Assembly (NCBI GenBank): GCA_017544105.1
Contig: JAFYEU010000031.1
Location: 1-51,206 of the forward strand
DNA from: Bacteroidales bacterium
GTDB taxonomy: Bacteria > Bacteroidota > Bacteroidia > Bacteroidales > WCHB1-69
DNA length: 51,206 bases
Direction: 5' to 3'
A program made the translations under genes and the position numbers. The notes below the pieces were generated by a model, which ran no database searches, was not told the DNA's origin, and was given only the letters and a program-made list of their open reading frames with translations. Each line of letters starts with the position of its first letter. Position 1 is the stretch's first letter. Of the stretch, positions 25,329-33,816 are shown one piece after another.

Positions 25329-26513
25329 ATGAAAAACTTATATAAATCATTAATAATTTGCACATTAGTTGCTCTTATATCTGTCAGTACGTCCTATAAC
25401 GTACTGGCAGGTAACAGAGACCGTTCCGGCCAGGCTGGCGCTTCCCATCTTATGATTGACCCGTGGGCTCACACCAGTGGCTTTGCCAATGCAGGTGTGG
25501 CCGAGATCCGCGGTCTTGAATCCGTCTATTCTAATGTTGCCGGCCTCTCTTTCGTCAAGAAAACGGAGTTTGCCTTCAACCGTACCCAATATCTCGTTGG
25601 TTCCAACTGCGGTATCAACATCAATGCCATGGCATTTGCCCAACACCTGGGCCGTGCCAAAGATTTTGGTACGATAGGTCTCTCTTTCTTCTCTATGGGT
25701 TTTGGTGATATCGAGCGTACGACCGTCGGTCAGCCTGAAGGTGGTCTGGGTACTTTCAGTCCTAGCCTTACCTATATCGGTATCCACTATGCCAAGAAGT
25801 TCAACCACTTCATCCAAGGTGGTGCTACGGTCAAGATTATCAATGAAAGCATTTCCGATGCTCATGCCATGGGCTTCGCCATCGATGCCGGTATCCAATA
25901 TACGGCTGGTGCTTTCGATAACTTCAGAATTGGTGTCACCTTGAAGAACATCGGTCTCCCCATGAGCTATAAGGGTGACGGTCTTGCTGCCAGAGGTGTA
26001 GCAGTAGGTACAAGCTTTGAGCAGACCCTCCAATCCCGTTCTGCTGAATTCGAAATGCCTTCCCTGTTGACGGTGGGTGTTTCCTATGACTTCCTCTTCT
26101 TCGGAGGCGAGTATGCAGAGATGTCCAAGGATGACAGAAAAGAGATGGGTCTCACCCGTGACGAGGCTATGCACAGAATCACCCTGATGGGTGCTTTCAC
26201 CGCCAACTCTTATTCTCGCGATATCTTTGCCGTAGGTCTTGAATACGCTTTCATGAATTACTTCATGGTTCGTGGTGGCTATTCTCTGGAAAGCTTCACC
26301 AAGAAGACCTCTACCGATTATACTACTAATGAGGTGGTCTCCACGATTCTCGTCAATGGTGACTCCTTCTTCTTGGGACCTTCTGTCGGTGCTACCGCAG
26401 TTATTCCTTTGAAGAAAGGCAACACCGGCGCCAGAATCTATCTCGACTACGCCTACCGCTTCACCAGCAAATGGCGTGGCAACCACTTGATGGGTATCAA
26501 GATTACTTTGTAA
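25329..26513 (+). CDS. PorV/PorQ-family outer membrane protein
   Basis: This 394-residue protein has a signal peptide (about 1-28) and a FadL-like beta-barrel. The PorV/PorQ family signature is visible as GASHLMIDPWAHTSGFANAGVAEIRGLESVYSNVAGLS, that is the alanine/glycine start followed by an NxAGL motif. In the T9SS, PorV accepts cargo sorting domains from the SprA translocon and delivers them to the attachment complex. Because this copy directly follows a sorting-domain protein, I infer a dedicated partner for that cargo rather than the general PorV. No other T9SS core gene (sprA, porU, gldK-N) lies in the window. A terminator hairpin follows at 26539-26568. Confidence 0.75.
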   Translation: MKNLYKSLIICTLVALISVSTSYNVLAGNRDRSGQAGASHLMIDPWAHTSGFANAGVAEIRGLESVYSNVAGLSFVKKTEFAFNRTQYLVGSNCGININAMAFAQHLGRAKDFGTIGLSFFSMGFGDIERTTVGQPEGGLGTFSPSLTYIGIHYAKKFNHFIQGGATVKIINESISDAHAMGFAIDAGIQYTAGAFDNFRIGVTLKNIGLPMSYKGDGLAARGVAVGTSFEQTLQSRSAEFEMPSLLTVGVSYDFLFFGGEYAEMSKDDRKEMGLTRDEAMHRITLMGAFTANSYSRDIFAVGLEYAFMNYFMVRGGYSLESFTKKTSTDYTTNEVVSTILVNGDSFFLGPSVGATAVIPLKKGNTGARIYLDYAYRFTSKWRGNHLMGIKITL

Positions 26514-26538
26514 AACCAATTATTCTTTTATATCAAAA

Positions 26539-26568
26539 AAAGAAGAGGCTGTAAAAGGCCTCTTCTTT
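26539..26568 (+). terminator. Terminator after the TBDR/T9SS/PorV operon
   Basis: AAAGAAGAGGC (26539-26549) pairs perfectly with GCCTCTTCTTT (26558-26568) over an eight-base loop. The 3' arm itself ends in TTCTTT, but no further T-run follows, so termination may be incomplete. It is preceded by an A-run, so it may also act on the opposite strand. Confidence 0.7.
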
Positions 26569-26588
26569 GTGTAATATTAATTCAAAAA

Positions 26589-27062
26589 ATGGAAGACATT
26601 AAATACTATACTCAAGAAGGCTTGGATGCTTTGAAACAAGAACTCGTTCAACTCGAATCCGTTGAGCGGCCTAGAATTTCACAGGCCATCGCTGAGGCCC
26701 GCGACAAGGGCGATCTCTCTGAGAACGCCGAATATGATGCAGCAAAAGAGGCTCAAGGTCTGCTCGAACTCAAAATAGCCAACCTCCGGAACCTTATCGC
26801 GAAAGCCCGTATCATCGATGAGTCCAAAATCGACATCAGCAAGGTGCTGATTTACTCTATTGTGACGGTACGGAACGTGAAGACTAAGGCGCAGATGACC
26901 TATACCATCGTGCCGGAGTCTGAATCCGATCTCAAGGCTGGAAAGATCTCCGTATCCAGTCCGCTGGCAAAAGCCCTGATCGGCAATGCCAAGGGCGATG
27001 TTGTCACCATGCAGGCCCCCGCAGGCGCCATGGATTTTGAAATTTTAGATGTTTCCCGTTAA
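26589..27062 (+). CDS. greA: Transcription elongation factor GreA
   Basis: GreA rescues backtracked RNA polymerase by stimulating cleavage of the transcript 3' end. The 157 residues begin with a coiled-coil domain whose tip carries acidic residues (ARDKGDLSENAEYDAAKEAQ, about 37-56), followed by the C-terminal FKBP-like domain. The length is normal. I found no TAnnTTTG box between the upstream terminator (26539-26568) and the ATG, so expression may depend on read-through or on an atypical promoter. It heads a tight run of six genes ending with dxs; the HIT gene follows 17 bases downstream, an arrangement seen in other Bacteroidota. Confidence 0.93.
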   Translation: MEDIKYYTQEGLDALKQELVQLESVERPRISQAIAEARDKGDLSENAEYDAAKEAQGLLELKIANLRNLIAKARIIDESKIDISKVLIYSIVTVRNVKTKAQMTYTIVPESESDLKAGKISVSSPLAKALIGNAKGDVVTMQAPAGAMDFEILDVSR

Positions 27063-27079
27063 TTATAATTCCTTCAAAG

Positions 27080-27481
27080 ATGGAAGAGACTATTTTCACT
27101 AAGATCGTCAAAGGGGAAATCCCCTGTTACAAAATCGCAGAAGATGAGCATTTCTTCGCTTTTTTGGATATCTCCCCGATTGCCAAAGGCCATACGCTGG
27201 TCATCACTAAACTCCAGAACGATTACATCTTTGACCTGCCCGACGACCTGCTCGGCAAGATGATGGTGTTCGCCAAGAAGGTTGCCCGCGGCATCGAGAA
27301 GGCCATCCCCTGCAAGAGGATCGGTGTTGCCGTGATCGGCATCGACGTGCCCCACAACCATATCCATCTGGTTCCCATCAATGGCGTTGGTGACCTCGAC
27401 TTCAAGGGGGAGCGTGTGCAGCTGACGAAAGAGGAGTTTGCCGATATTGCCCAGAAGATCTCCGCTTCAATAGAATTTTAA
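27080..27481 (+). CDS. HIT-family nucleotide hydrolase
   Basis: The 133-residue protein carries the histidine triad motif HNHIHLVP (His92, 94 and 96), which places the catalytic histidine in the nucleotide-phosphate binding site. HIT proteins of the Hint branch hydrolyse purine nucleoside phosphoramidates or acyl-adenylates. The N-terminal IFTKIVKGEIPCYKIAED is typical of that branch. The physiological substrate is usually unknown. It sits 17 bases after greA and 19 before the transketolase subunit gene. Confidence 0.9.
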   Translation: MEETIFTKIVKGEIPCYKIAEDEHFFAFLDISPIAKGHTLVITKLQNDYIFDLPDDLLGKMMVFAKKVARGIEKAIPCKRIGVAVIGIDVPHNHIHLVPINGVGDLDFKGERVQLTKEEFADIAQKISASIEF

Positions 27482-27500
27482 CATTCAACATATCAACATT

Positions 27501-28343
27501 ATGGAAATTAAAGAATTAGAATCCATTGCGGCTCAAGTCCGCAGAGATATCATCCGGATGGTACATGGTGCCCAGTCCGGTCACCCGGGCGGCTCATTAG
27601 GCTGTGCAGACTTTATGACTGCGCTCTATTTTGAGATCATGAACATCCATCCCGAAGCATTTGCCCAAGACGGTGCTGGCGAGGACATGTTCTTCCTCTC
27701 CAACGGCCATATTTCACCCCTCTTGTATAGCGTGATGGCTCGCAGGGGATACTTCCCGGTTTCAGAGCTCTCCACCTTCCGCAAGCTGCACACCCGCCTT
27801 CAAGGCCATCCCACGCCCGTGGAGGGCCTTCCCGGTGTCCGTGTGGCTTCCGGCTCCCTAGGACAGGGCGTTTCCGTGGCCATCGGCGCTGCTCTGGCCA
27901 AAAAGGCTAACCAAGACCCTAACCTGGTCTTCGCGCTCACCGGCGACGGCGAATTGGAAGAGGGCCAGATGTGGGAAGCCTTCATGTTCGCCCCGAACAA
28001 CAAAGTGGATAACCTCATCGTCACAATCGATTATAACGGCAAGCAAATCGACGGTCCTGTGGACTCTGTCAACAGCCTCGGCAACCTGCGTGCCAAACTG
28101 GAGTCCTTCAACTGGCTGGTGCTGGATATGAATGGTAACGACATGAAGTCCTGTGTGATGACGCTGAAGCTGGCCAAGAAGCTAGCCCGCAAAGGGAAAT
28201 CCATCGCTATCATCATGAAGACCGAGATGGGACAAGGAGTTGACTTTATGATGGGCACTCACAAATGGCACGGCACCCCGCCCAACGATGAGCAGGCTGC
28301 CGCCGCTCTCGCCCAGCTCCCTGTGACGCTCGGAGATTACTAA
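27501..28343 (+). CDS. Transketolase, N-terminal subunit
   Basis: This is the TPP-binding half of a split transketolase (pentose phosphate pathway). The 280 residues match the N-terminal section only: HPGGSLGCADFMTALYF, SNGHISPLLYSVMARRGY, and the TPP motif GDGELEEGQ followed by NNKVDNLIVTIDYN. In bacteria with split transketolase, the C-terminal (pyrimidine-binding) subunit gene normally follows directly. Here an LptF/LptG permease gene follows 15 bases downstream, and no C-terminal half is present anywhere in the window. The partner must be encoded elsewhere, or this half works with another protein. dxs at 31005 is a full-length relative but not an obvious partner. Confidence 0.88.
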   Translation: MEIKELESIAAQVRRDIIRMVHGAQSGHPGGSLGCADFMTALYFEIMNIHPEAFAQDGAGEDMFFLSNGHISPLLYSVMARRGYFPVSELSTFRKLHTRLQGHPTPVEGLPGVRVASGSLGQGVSVAIGAALAKKANQDPNLVFALTGDGELEEGQMWEAFMFAPNNKVDNLIVTIDYNGKQIDGPVDSVNSLGNLRAKLESFNWLVLDMNGNDMKSCVMTLKLAKKLARKGKSIAIIMKTEMGQGVDFMMGTHKWHGTPPNDEQAAAALAQLPVTLGDY

Positions 28344-28358
28344 TCTAATGGTCCGACT

Positions 28359-29825
28359 GTGAAGATTATAGACCGTTATCTGTGCAAGAACTTCTTGGGC
28401 CCCTTTGTCCTGACATTCTTCGTGGCCCTCTTCGTCCTCTTGATGCAGTTTTTGTGGAAGTGGGTCGATGAGCTTGTGGGTAAGGGTCTTGAGGTGGGCG
28501 TCCTCTTGAAGCTGCTCTTCTACGCCTCTATCACCCTGTCCTCCATGGCCTTCCCGTTGGCTGTGCTGTTGGCTTCCCTGATGACCTTCGGTAACATGGG
28601 TGAACGGTCCGAGATAGTGGCGCTCAAGTCGGCGGGCATCTCTACTCGGCGGATGATGATGCCCTTGGCTATCATGGCCACCCTGATCGGCGGCCTGGCC
28701 TTCGAGGTATCCAATGATATCATCCCACGCGCCTCCGTCAAGCTGAGGATGCTGCTCTTCGACATCCAAGAGCAAAAACCTGCCCTCAATATCACAGAAG
28801 GGGTCTTCTATACCGATATCGACAACTACGCCATCCGCGTGGGCAAGAAAATGCCTGATGGGGTGACCATCAAGGATATTCTCATCTATGACCATTCCAA
28901 AAGGCAAGGGAACATCAGTGTGACCAGCGCCGAAGAGGGTACGATGGTGGTGACTCCCGATAAGCATTACCTGCTCTTCACGCTCTATAACGGGTCCACA
29001 TGGGACGAATCATCCATTACGCGTGGCTCTTACGATACCAAGGTCCATTATCCCTTGATGCGCACCACCTTCAGCAAGCAGTATAAACGCTTCGACATGT
29101 CGGACTTCTCCGCTCAGAATGTGGATGCCAGCTTCTACGAGAACCACTCCACCGCCCTGTCCATCAGTCAGCTGAATGACAAGATAGATACGGCCAAGCA
29201 TTATATCCAAACGCAGAATATGAATGCGGCGGAAGTCTTCTTCGGCTGTCTCTATTTCTTCAACCAGAAGGTGAAAGACAACAACAGCCTGGATACGGCC
29301 TCCTTGGAGCATCTGCGTAAGCCTGCCGACTATGGAGAGGAACTACAGGCACGGGTGCTGCAATTGGCTGAAAATGGGGCGCGGAACACCTCCTATGCGA
29401 TCAATTACAACTTCCAGGATGTGAATTTCCGCACTCACCAAATGTGGAACTATCAGATAGAGTTCTATCGCAAGTTCACGCTCGCCGTAGCTTGCCTGCT
29501 CTTTTTCTTCATTGGCGCCCCACTGGGCTCCATCATCCGCAAGGGTGGCATCGGCATCCCGTTGGTGATCACGGTGGTCTTCTTTACATTCTACTTCGCT
29601 ATTTCCATTATTGGCGAGAAATTGTCAAAAAGCAGCCCGCTGCCCGTCTGGTTCGGAATGTGGCTCTCCTCCATGGTCCTGCTGCCCATCTGCGTCTTCC
29701 TCACGTATCATGCTACCACAGACTCTTCAGTTCTCTCCCCCGATACGTATGCCAAATTTATCGAGAATTTTAAAAACTTGAAGATATTTAAGAAACGAAA
29801 TGAAAATACTGCAACTGTGTCATAA
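28359..29825 (+). CDS. LptF/LptG-family permease
   Basis: LptF and LptG form the membrane part of the ABC transporter that extracts lipopolysaccharide from the inner membrane. The 488-residue product begins at GTG (28359); the only nearby ATG leads straight to a stop. It has N-terminal helices (FLGPFVLTFFVALFVLLMQFL, then a pair near 60-115), a long periplasmic beta-jellyroll segment (about 130-360), and C-terminal helices (LFFFIGAPLGSIIRKGGIGIPL is a family signature). It is longer than E. coli LptF/G (about 360). Whether it corresponds to LptF or LptG is not clear. The glycosyltransferase gene begins inside its last 26 bases. Confidence 0.88.
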   Translation: MKIIDRYLCKNFLGPFVLTFFVALFVLLMQFLWKWVDELVGKGLEVGVLLKLLFYASITLSSMAFPLAVLLASLMTFGNMGERSEIVALKSAGISTRRMMMPLAIMATLIGGLAFEVSNDIIPRASVKLRMLLFDIQEQKPALNITEGVFYTDIDNYAIRVGKKMPDGVTIKDILIYDHSKRQGNISVTSAEEGTMVVTPDKHYLLFTLYNGSTWDESSITRGSYDTKVHYPLMRTTFSKQYKRFDMSDFSAQNVDASFYENHSTALSISQLNDKIDTAKHYIQTQNMNAAEVFFGCLYFFNQKVKDNNSLDTASLEHLRKPADYGEELQARVLQLAENGARNTSYAINYNFQDVNFRTHQMWNYQIEFYRKFTLAVACLLFFFIGAPLGSIIRKGGIGIPLVITVVFFTFYFAISIIGEKLSKSSPLPVWFGMWLSSMVLLPICVFLTYHATTDSSVLSPDTYAKFIENFKNLKIFKKRNENTATVS

Positions 29826-31005
29826 ACCGCCCTTTCCGCTGGTAGATGGCGGCTGTGTCGCTATCCATAATGTCACCGACATGCTGCTGAATAGTGGTCA
29901 GGAGGTGAAAGTGGTCGCCTTGGAGACCCCTAAGCATCCGGTCAATATGAGCGCGTTTCCCAAAGACTATCTCCAACGAACCCGTTTTGAGTCGGTCTTT
30001 GTGGATACCACTCCTCGACTGAAAGATGCCCTGAAATCCTTGTGCACCCATACTTCCTACCATATCAACCGCTTTTACTCCAAGCAGATGGTGTCTCTCC
30101 TGACACAGATCCTGAAAAGGGAAACCTTCGATATTGTCCATGTGGAGTCTATCTATATGATGGCCTACATCCCCGTTATCCGCAAGTATAGCAAAGCCAA
30201 GGTGGTGATGCGCATGCACAACATTGAGCATGAGATCTGGGAACGACTGGCTCAGAACGAACGCAACCTCCTGCGCAAATGGCTCTACCGTACCAATGCC
30301 CACCAGCTGGAGAAGGTGGAACGCCGCATCCTGCAGTCGGTAGATGGCTATCTGACAATTTCAACCCCCGACTATCAGTTCTTCCAAGCCCTTTCCCCTG
30401 AAACCAAGGGGGAAGTCTTGACCTTTGGCATTGACATGGACAAATATGAGGACGAGGACGACTATATTCCTTCCGACGAGCCCTCCATCTTCCATCTAGG
30501 CAGCATGAACTGGGCCCCTAATGTGGAAGGCATCGAATGGTTTTTGGATGAGGTATGGCCTGTAATCCTGAAAGAACAGCCGGAACTCACCTTTACCATC
30601 GCGGGGCATCATATTCCCGAGTCCTTCTATCAACGGCATGACCAAAATGTGATATTGGCCGGTTCTGTGCCAGATGCCAATGAGTTTATGCTGCAGCACG
30701 ATATCATGGTGGTGCCCCTGCTCGCCGGTAGTGGCATCCGCGTGAAGATCATCGAAGGAATGGCGTTGGGGAAAGTCGTGATTACCACCTCTGTGGGTGC
30801 GCAAGGCCTGGAGGTGGAGAATGGGAAACATCTCTTCATTGCCAATACCCCGGAGGAGTTCGCCGCTGCCATCCATAAGTGCGTGGCCACGCCCGACCTC
30901 TGTTCCATCATCGGTGAGAATGCCCGCGAGTTTATCTCTGTACACCATAATAGTGCCCTGATCAAGGACCAACTGATATCTTTCTATAAGAGCTTGTTAA
31001 GTTAA
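29800..31005 (+). CDS. Glycosyltransferase, GT4-like (GT-B fold)
   Basis: The 401-residue protein has the two-Rossmann layout of GT-B enzymes. The N-terminal half binds the acceptor (KILQLCHKPPFPLVDGGCVAIHNV). The C-terminal half binds the nucleotide sugar: GSMNWAPNVEGIEWFLDEV, VVPLLAGSGIRVKIIEGMALGKVVITT, where the E of IIEGMA is the usual GT4 EX7E position. Donor and acceptor are unknown. Its position after an LPS-transport permease suggests a surface glycan, by inference. It overlaps the permease by 26 bases, and its stop codon shares one base with the dxs start, so the three are translationally coupled. Confidence 0.85.
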   Translation: MKILQLCHKPPFPLVDGGCVAIHNVTDMLLNSGQEVKVVALETPKHPVNMSAFPKDYLQRTRFESVFVDTTPRLKDALKSLCTHTSYHINRFYSKQMVSLLTQILKRETFDIVHVESIYMMAYIPVIRKYSKAKVVMRMHNIEHEIWERLAQNERNLLRKWLYRTNAHQLEKVERRILQSVDGYLTISTPDYQFFQALSPETKGEVLTFGIDMDKYEDEDDYIPSDEPSIFHLGSMNWAPNVEGIEWFLDEVWPVILKEQPELTFTIAGHHIPESFYQRHDQNVILAGSVPDANEFMLQHDIMVVPLLAGSGIRVKIIEGMALGKVVITTSVGAQGLEVENGKHLFIANTPEEFAAAIHKCVATPDLCSIIGENAREFISVHHNSALIKDQLISFYKSLLS

Positions 31006-32912
31006 TGGATATGTCGTATTTGGATCAGATTCGGACGCCTGAGGATCTACGTAAGCTTTCGCTGGAGGAGCTGCCGGCTCTCTGCCAGGAGCTTCGCCGC
31101 TATATCATTGAGCAGACAGCTGAGAACCCTGGCCATCTAGGTTCCAGCCTTGGTGTGGTGGAACTGACAGTAGCCCTGCATTATGTCTTTGACACTCCGT
31201 ATGACAAGTTGGTGTGGGATGTGGGTCACCAGGCCTACTGCCACAAGATCCTGACAGGACGTAAGGAGATGTTCCACACCAATCGTCGCTATGGCGGTAT
31301 CAGCGGCTTCCCGCGCCGTGAGGAGAGCGAATATGATGCCTTTGGCACAGGACACTCCTCCACCTCCATCTCCGCCGTTTTGGGCATGGCGTTGGCCTCC
31401 AAGCTGAATGGCGACAAGGAACGCAACCATATCGCCGTCATCGGTGATGGTGCCATCGGGGGCGGCATGGCCTTTGAGGCCATGAATCAGGCTGCCTACC
31501 GCGATGTCAATATGTTGGTCATCCTCAACGACAATAAGATATCTATTGACCAGAGCACGGGTGCCATGAGCAAATATCTGCTCACCCTGACGGCCTCGCC
31601 TGCTTATAACCGGTTCAAGAACCGACTGTGGAACATCTTCACTTTCAAGTCGAAGAGTTCTAATGCCATCACCCGCTTTTTCAGCCGGCTCGGCAATGGC
31701 GTCAAGGGTTATCTGCTGGGTGGCAGCAACCTGTTCCAAAGCCTTGGATACCGTTACTTCGGCCCGGCCGACGGTCACGATGTGATCTATCTGGTCAAGA
31801 CGCTCCAAAGCCTGAAACGGCTTCCCGGGCTCCAGTTGCTGCATGTGATCACCGTCAAGGGCAAGGGCTTGGATGTGGCAGAGCAGAACCAGACCACCTA
31901 TCACGCGCCGGGGAAGTTCGATCCCGACACCGGCCAGATCATCAAGCCGGAGAGCGGCAACCAGCCGCCTAAGTTCCAGGATGTCTTCGGCCATACATTG
32001 CTGGAGATCGCCCGACAGGATGAGAAGGTGGTGGGTATCACGCCGGCGATGGCAACAGGCTGCTCCATGACCATCATGGATGCTGAATTTCCTGAGCGTG
32101 TCTTCGATGTCGGTATTGCCGAGCAGCATGCCGTCACCTTTGCCGCCGGCATGGTGGCCGATGGCCTGACGGTCTTCTGCAACATATACTCCTCATTTCT
32201 CCAGCGCGGCTATGACCAAGTGATCCACGATGTGGCGCTGCAGAAACTGCCCGTCATCTTCTGCATTGACCGCGCCGGATTGGTGGGGGAGGATGGCGCC
32301 ACGCATCAGGGTGCCTTTGATTTGGCATTCCTGCGTGCGATCCCAGACCTTGTCATCGCCTCGCCGCGCAATGAGCATGAGTTGCGACATCTGATGTGGA
32401 CGGCCTATCATCAGTCGAAGGGAAATAATGGCCTGCCCTTCGTGATACGCTACCCCCGCGGGCGCGGCGTGCTCACGGATTGGCATAACGAACCCCAAGA
32501 CCTCCCCATTGGCCAAAGCGAACTGCTCCAAGATGGACAAGACCTGCTTGTCCTCTCCCTCGGCCCCCTCGCCTCGAAGGTGACAGAGGCTATCCGTCAG
32601 ATGCAGGCACAGGGCATGAACCCTGCCCATCTCGATGTCCGCTTCTTGAAACCGCTCGACGAACAACAACTGCTGACCTTGTCTAAGCGCTTCCCTGTCT
32701 GGATGACCGTCGAGGACGGCACCGAGAAGGGCGGACTCTTCTCCGCTGTGGCTGAGTTCCTGGAGGAACATCAGATGAATCATATCCACCTTCATCACGT
32801 TGCCCTGCCCGATCGCTTCATCTCCCACGGAGATATCCCTTCTCTGTACAAAGAGGTGGGCTTTGATGTGGAAAGTCTGGTGAAGAAGATGAAGGAGGCA
32901 CTGGCGGATTAG
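31005..32912 (+). CDS. dxs: 1-deoxy-D-xylulose-5-phosphate synthase
   Basis: DXS condenses pyruvate and glyceraldehyde 3-phosphate, the first step of the MEP isoprenoid pathway. Its 635 residues are of normal length. Domain I has PGHLGSSLGVVELTVALH, VWDVGHQAYCHKILTGR and the TPP motif GDGAIGGGMAFEAMNQ ending NDNKISI. The transketolase pyrimidine domain includes DVGIAEQHAVTFAAGMV, and the C-terminal domain includes VRFLKPLDEQ. Starts at residues 1 and 3 are both possible; the first shares a base with the preceding stop. It ends the greA-to-dxs run. Confidence 0.95.
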   Translation: MDMSYLDQIRTPEDLRKLSLEELPALCQELRRYIIEQTAENPGHLGSSLGVVELTVALHYVFDTPYDKLVWDVGHQAYCHKILTGRKEMFHTNRRYGGISGFPRREESEYDAFGTGHSSTSISAVLGMALASKLNGDKERNHIAVIGDGAIGGGMAFEAMNQAAYRDVNMLVILNDNKISIDQSTGAMSKYLLTLTASPAYNRFKNRLWNIFTFKSKSSNAITRFFSRLGNGVKGYLLGGSNLFQSLGYRYFGPADGHDVIYLVKTLQSLKRLPGLQLLHVITVKGKGLDVAEQNQTTYHAPGKFDPDTGQIIKPESGNQPPKFQDVFGHTLLEIARQDEKVVGITPAMATGCSMTIMDAEFPERVFDVGIAEQHAVTFAAGMVADGLTVFCNIYSSFLQRGYDQVIHDVALQKLPVIFCIDRAGLVGEDGATHQGAFDLAFLRAIPDLVIASPRNEHELRHLMWTAYHQSKGNNGLPFVIRYPRGRGVLTDWHNEPQDLPIGQSELLQDGQDLLVLSLGPLASKVTEAIRQMQAQGMNPAHLDVRFLKPLDEQQLLTLSKRFPVWMTVEDGTEKGGLFSAVAEFLEEHQMNHIHLHHVALPDRFISHGDIPSLYKEVGFDVESLVKKMKEALAD

Positions 32913-33065
32913 TTCTTCTCAAGAGAAGGACACGTACTTGCAGCCTTTCGTGACGGACGTCTCGTACCATTATGGGCATGATAGCACGTACGACCCCAAA
33001 GATGCGGTGAAGGGTTCGCCTGCTTATACAATATCTTCGATGGCAATGTTTGATTCAGTTCAAAG
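32911..33065 (+). other. Possible decayed coding fragment
   Basis: Immediately after dxs a frame without an ATG reads KDTYLQPFVTDVSYHYGHD, then YDPKDAVKGSPAYTIS. It looks more like real protein (balanced composition, Tyr/Asp/Pro pattern) than random sequence, and stays open into the sprT-like gene on the other strand. It has no start codon better than TTG (32938), no recognisable family and no promoter. It may be the remnant of a lost gene. A chance open frame is equally possible. Confidence 0.2.
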
Positions 33066-33752
33066 TCAGCGTGTGACTATGACGTTCTTGCCGTCACAAT
33101 ACAAGGGTTGGGCCTCCTTGATGCGGGGCAACATCTCTGCTTCTTCAAATTCATATACGCGCATAGAGACAGAAGAGGGAAATCGGTTGAAGTAAGGGTC
33201 TGTTGAATAATACCATTTTATTTCGATGATCTCTCCACTCTTGAACATGCTGTTGTGAAAATATAACACTCGACTTCTGATGCGAGGGACGACTTTTACG
33301 TATTTTCTTCCTGATTTATGTGTCAGTATGGCGAAAATATGCTTTTTAGGCTTGGAGTTCTCATCTTGCTTCCATTCAACTTTCGCACCTTTGTGTGAGA
33401 TGGTGATGTGCCGCCCATAAGTGTCGTTGAAATATTGCATCATCTGCCTGAAGTGCGGACCATGGGGCGTCTTATCTTGGAGTTGATTAGCGTAAAGATA
33501 GTAATGGATCATCTCATGTAGAATAGTGTCCTCCAACTCCTGCTCGCTGAGCGCTATCCGCGTGTTGATACGCATGGTGAAATCGTAGTATTCCCATTGA
33601 CCGAAAAACTTTCTGCGACGTTTGAAGGAGATGTTCCCTACATACGATTTGGTGTTGCTCAGTTTGATTGGGATGGGCGCAAGCTTGTCCTGAAAATAGA
33701 GGTGGTTGAACTCATGGAATTTCTGTCTGATATAGTCAAGGGTAGGGACCAT
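33066..33752 (-). CDS. SprT-like zinc metalloprotein
   Basis: The 228-residue protein has the zinc-protease signature HEMIH (His79, Glu80, His83) and a downstream HGPHF (His97-His100) that would provide the third zinc ligand, as in SprT/Spartan-like proteins. Upstream YFQDKLAPIPIKL resembles the SprT N-terminal pattern. The C-terminal basic region (about 130-228) shows no zinc-finger cysteines. Eukaryotic Spartan cleaves DNA-protein crosslinks; the bacterial role is largely unknown. It lies 64 bases after the OppA-like gene on the same strand and may be the end of that operon; no promoter box was found in the gap. Confidence 0.85.
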   Translation of the reverse strand: MVPTLDYIRQKFHEFNHLYFQDKLAPIPIKLSNTKSYVGNISFKRRRKFFGQWEYYDFTMRINTRIALSEQELEDTILHEMIHYYLYANQLQDKTPHGPHFRQMMQYFNDTYGRHITISHKGAKVEWKQDENSKPKKHIFAILTHKSGRKYVKVVPRIRSRVLYFHNSMFKSGEIIEIKWYYSTDPYFNRFPSSVSMRVYEFEEAEMLPRIKEAQPLYCDGKNVIVTR

Positions 33753-33816
33753 TTTTTGAGCGTAAGCGGAATGATAGTTTTTAAGAATGCTTTTTGAAGA
33801 GTCGTGCCCTATAAAG

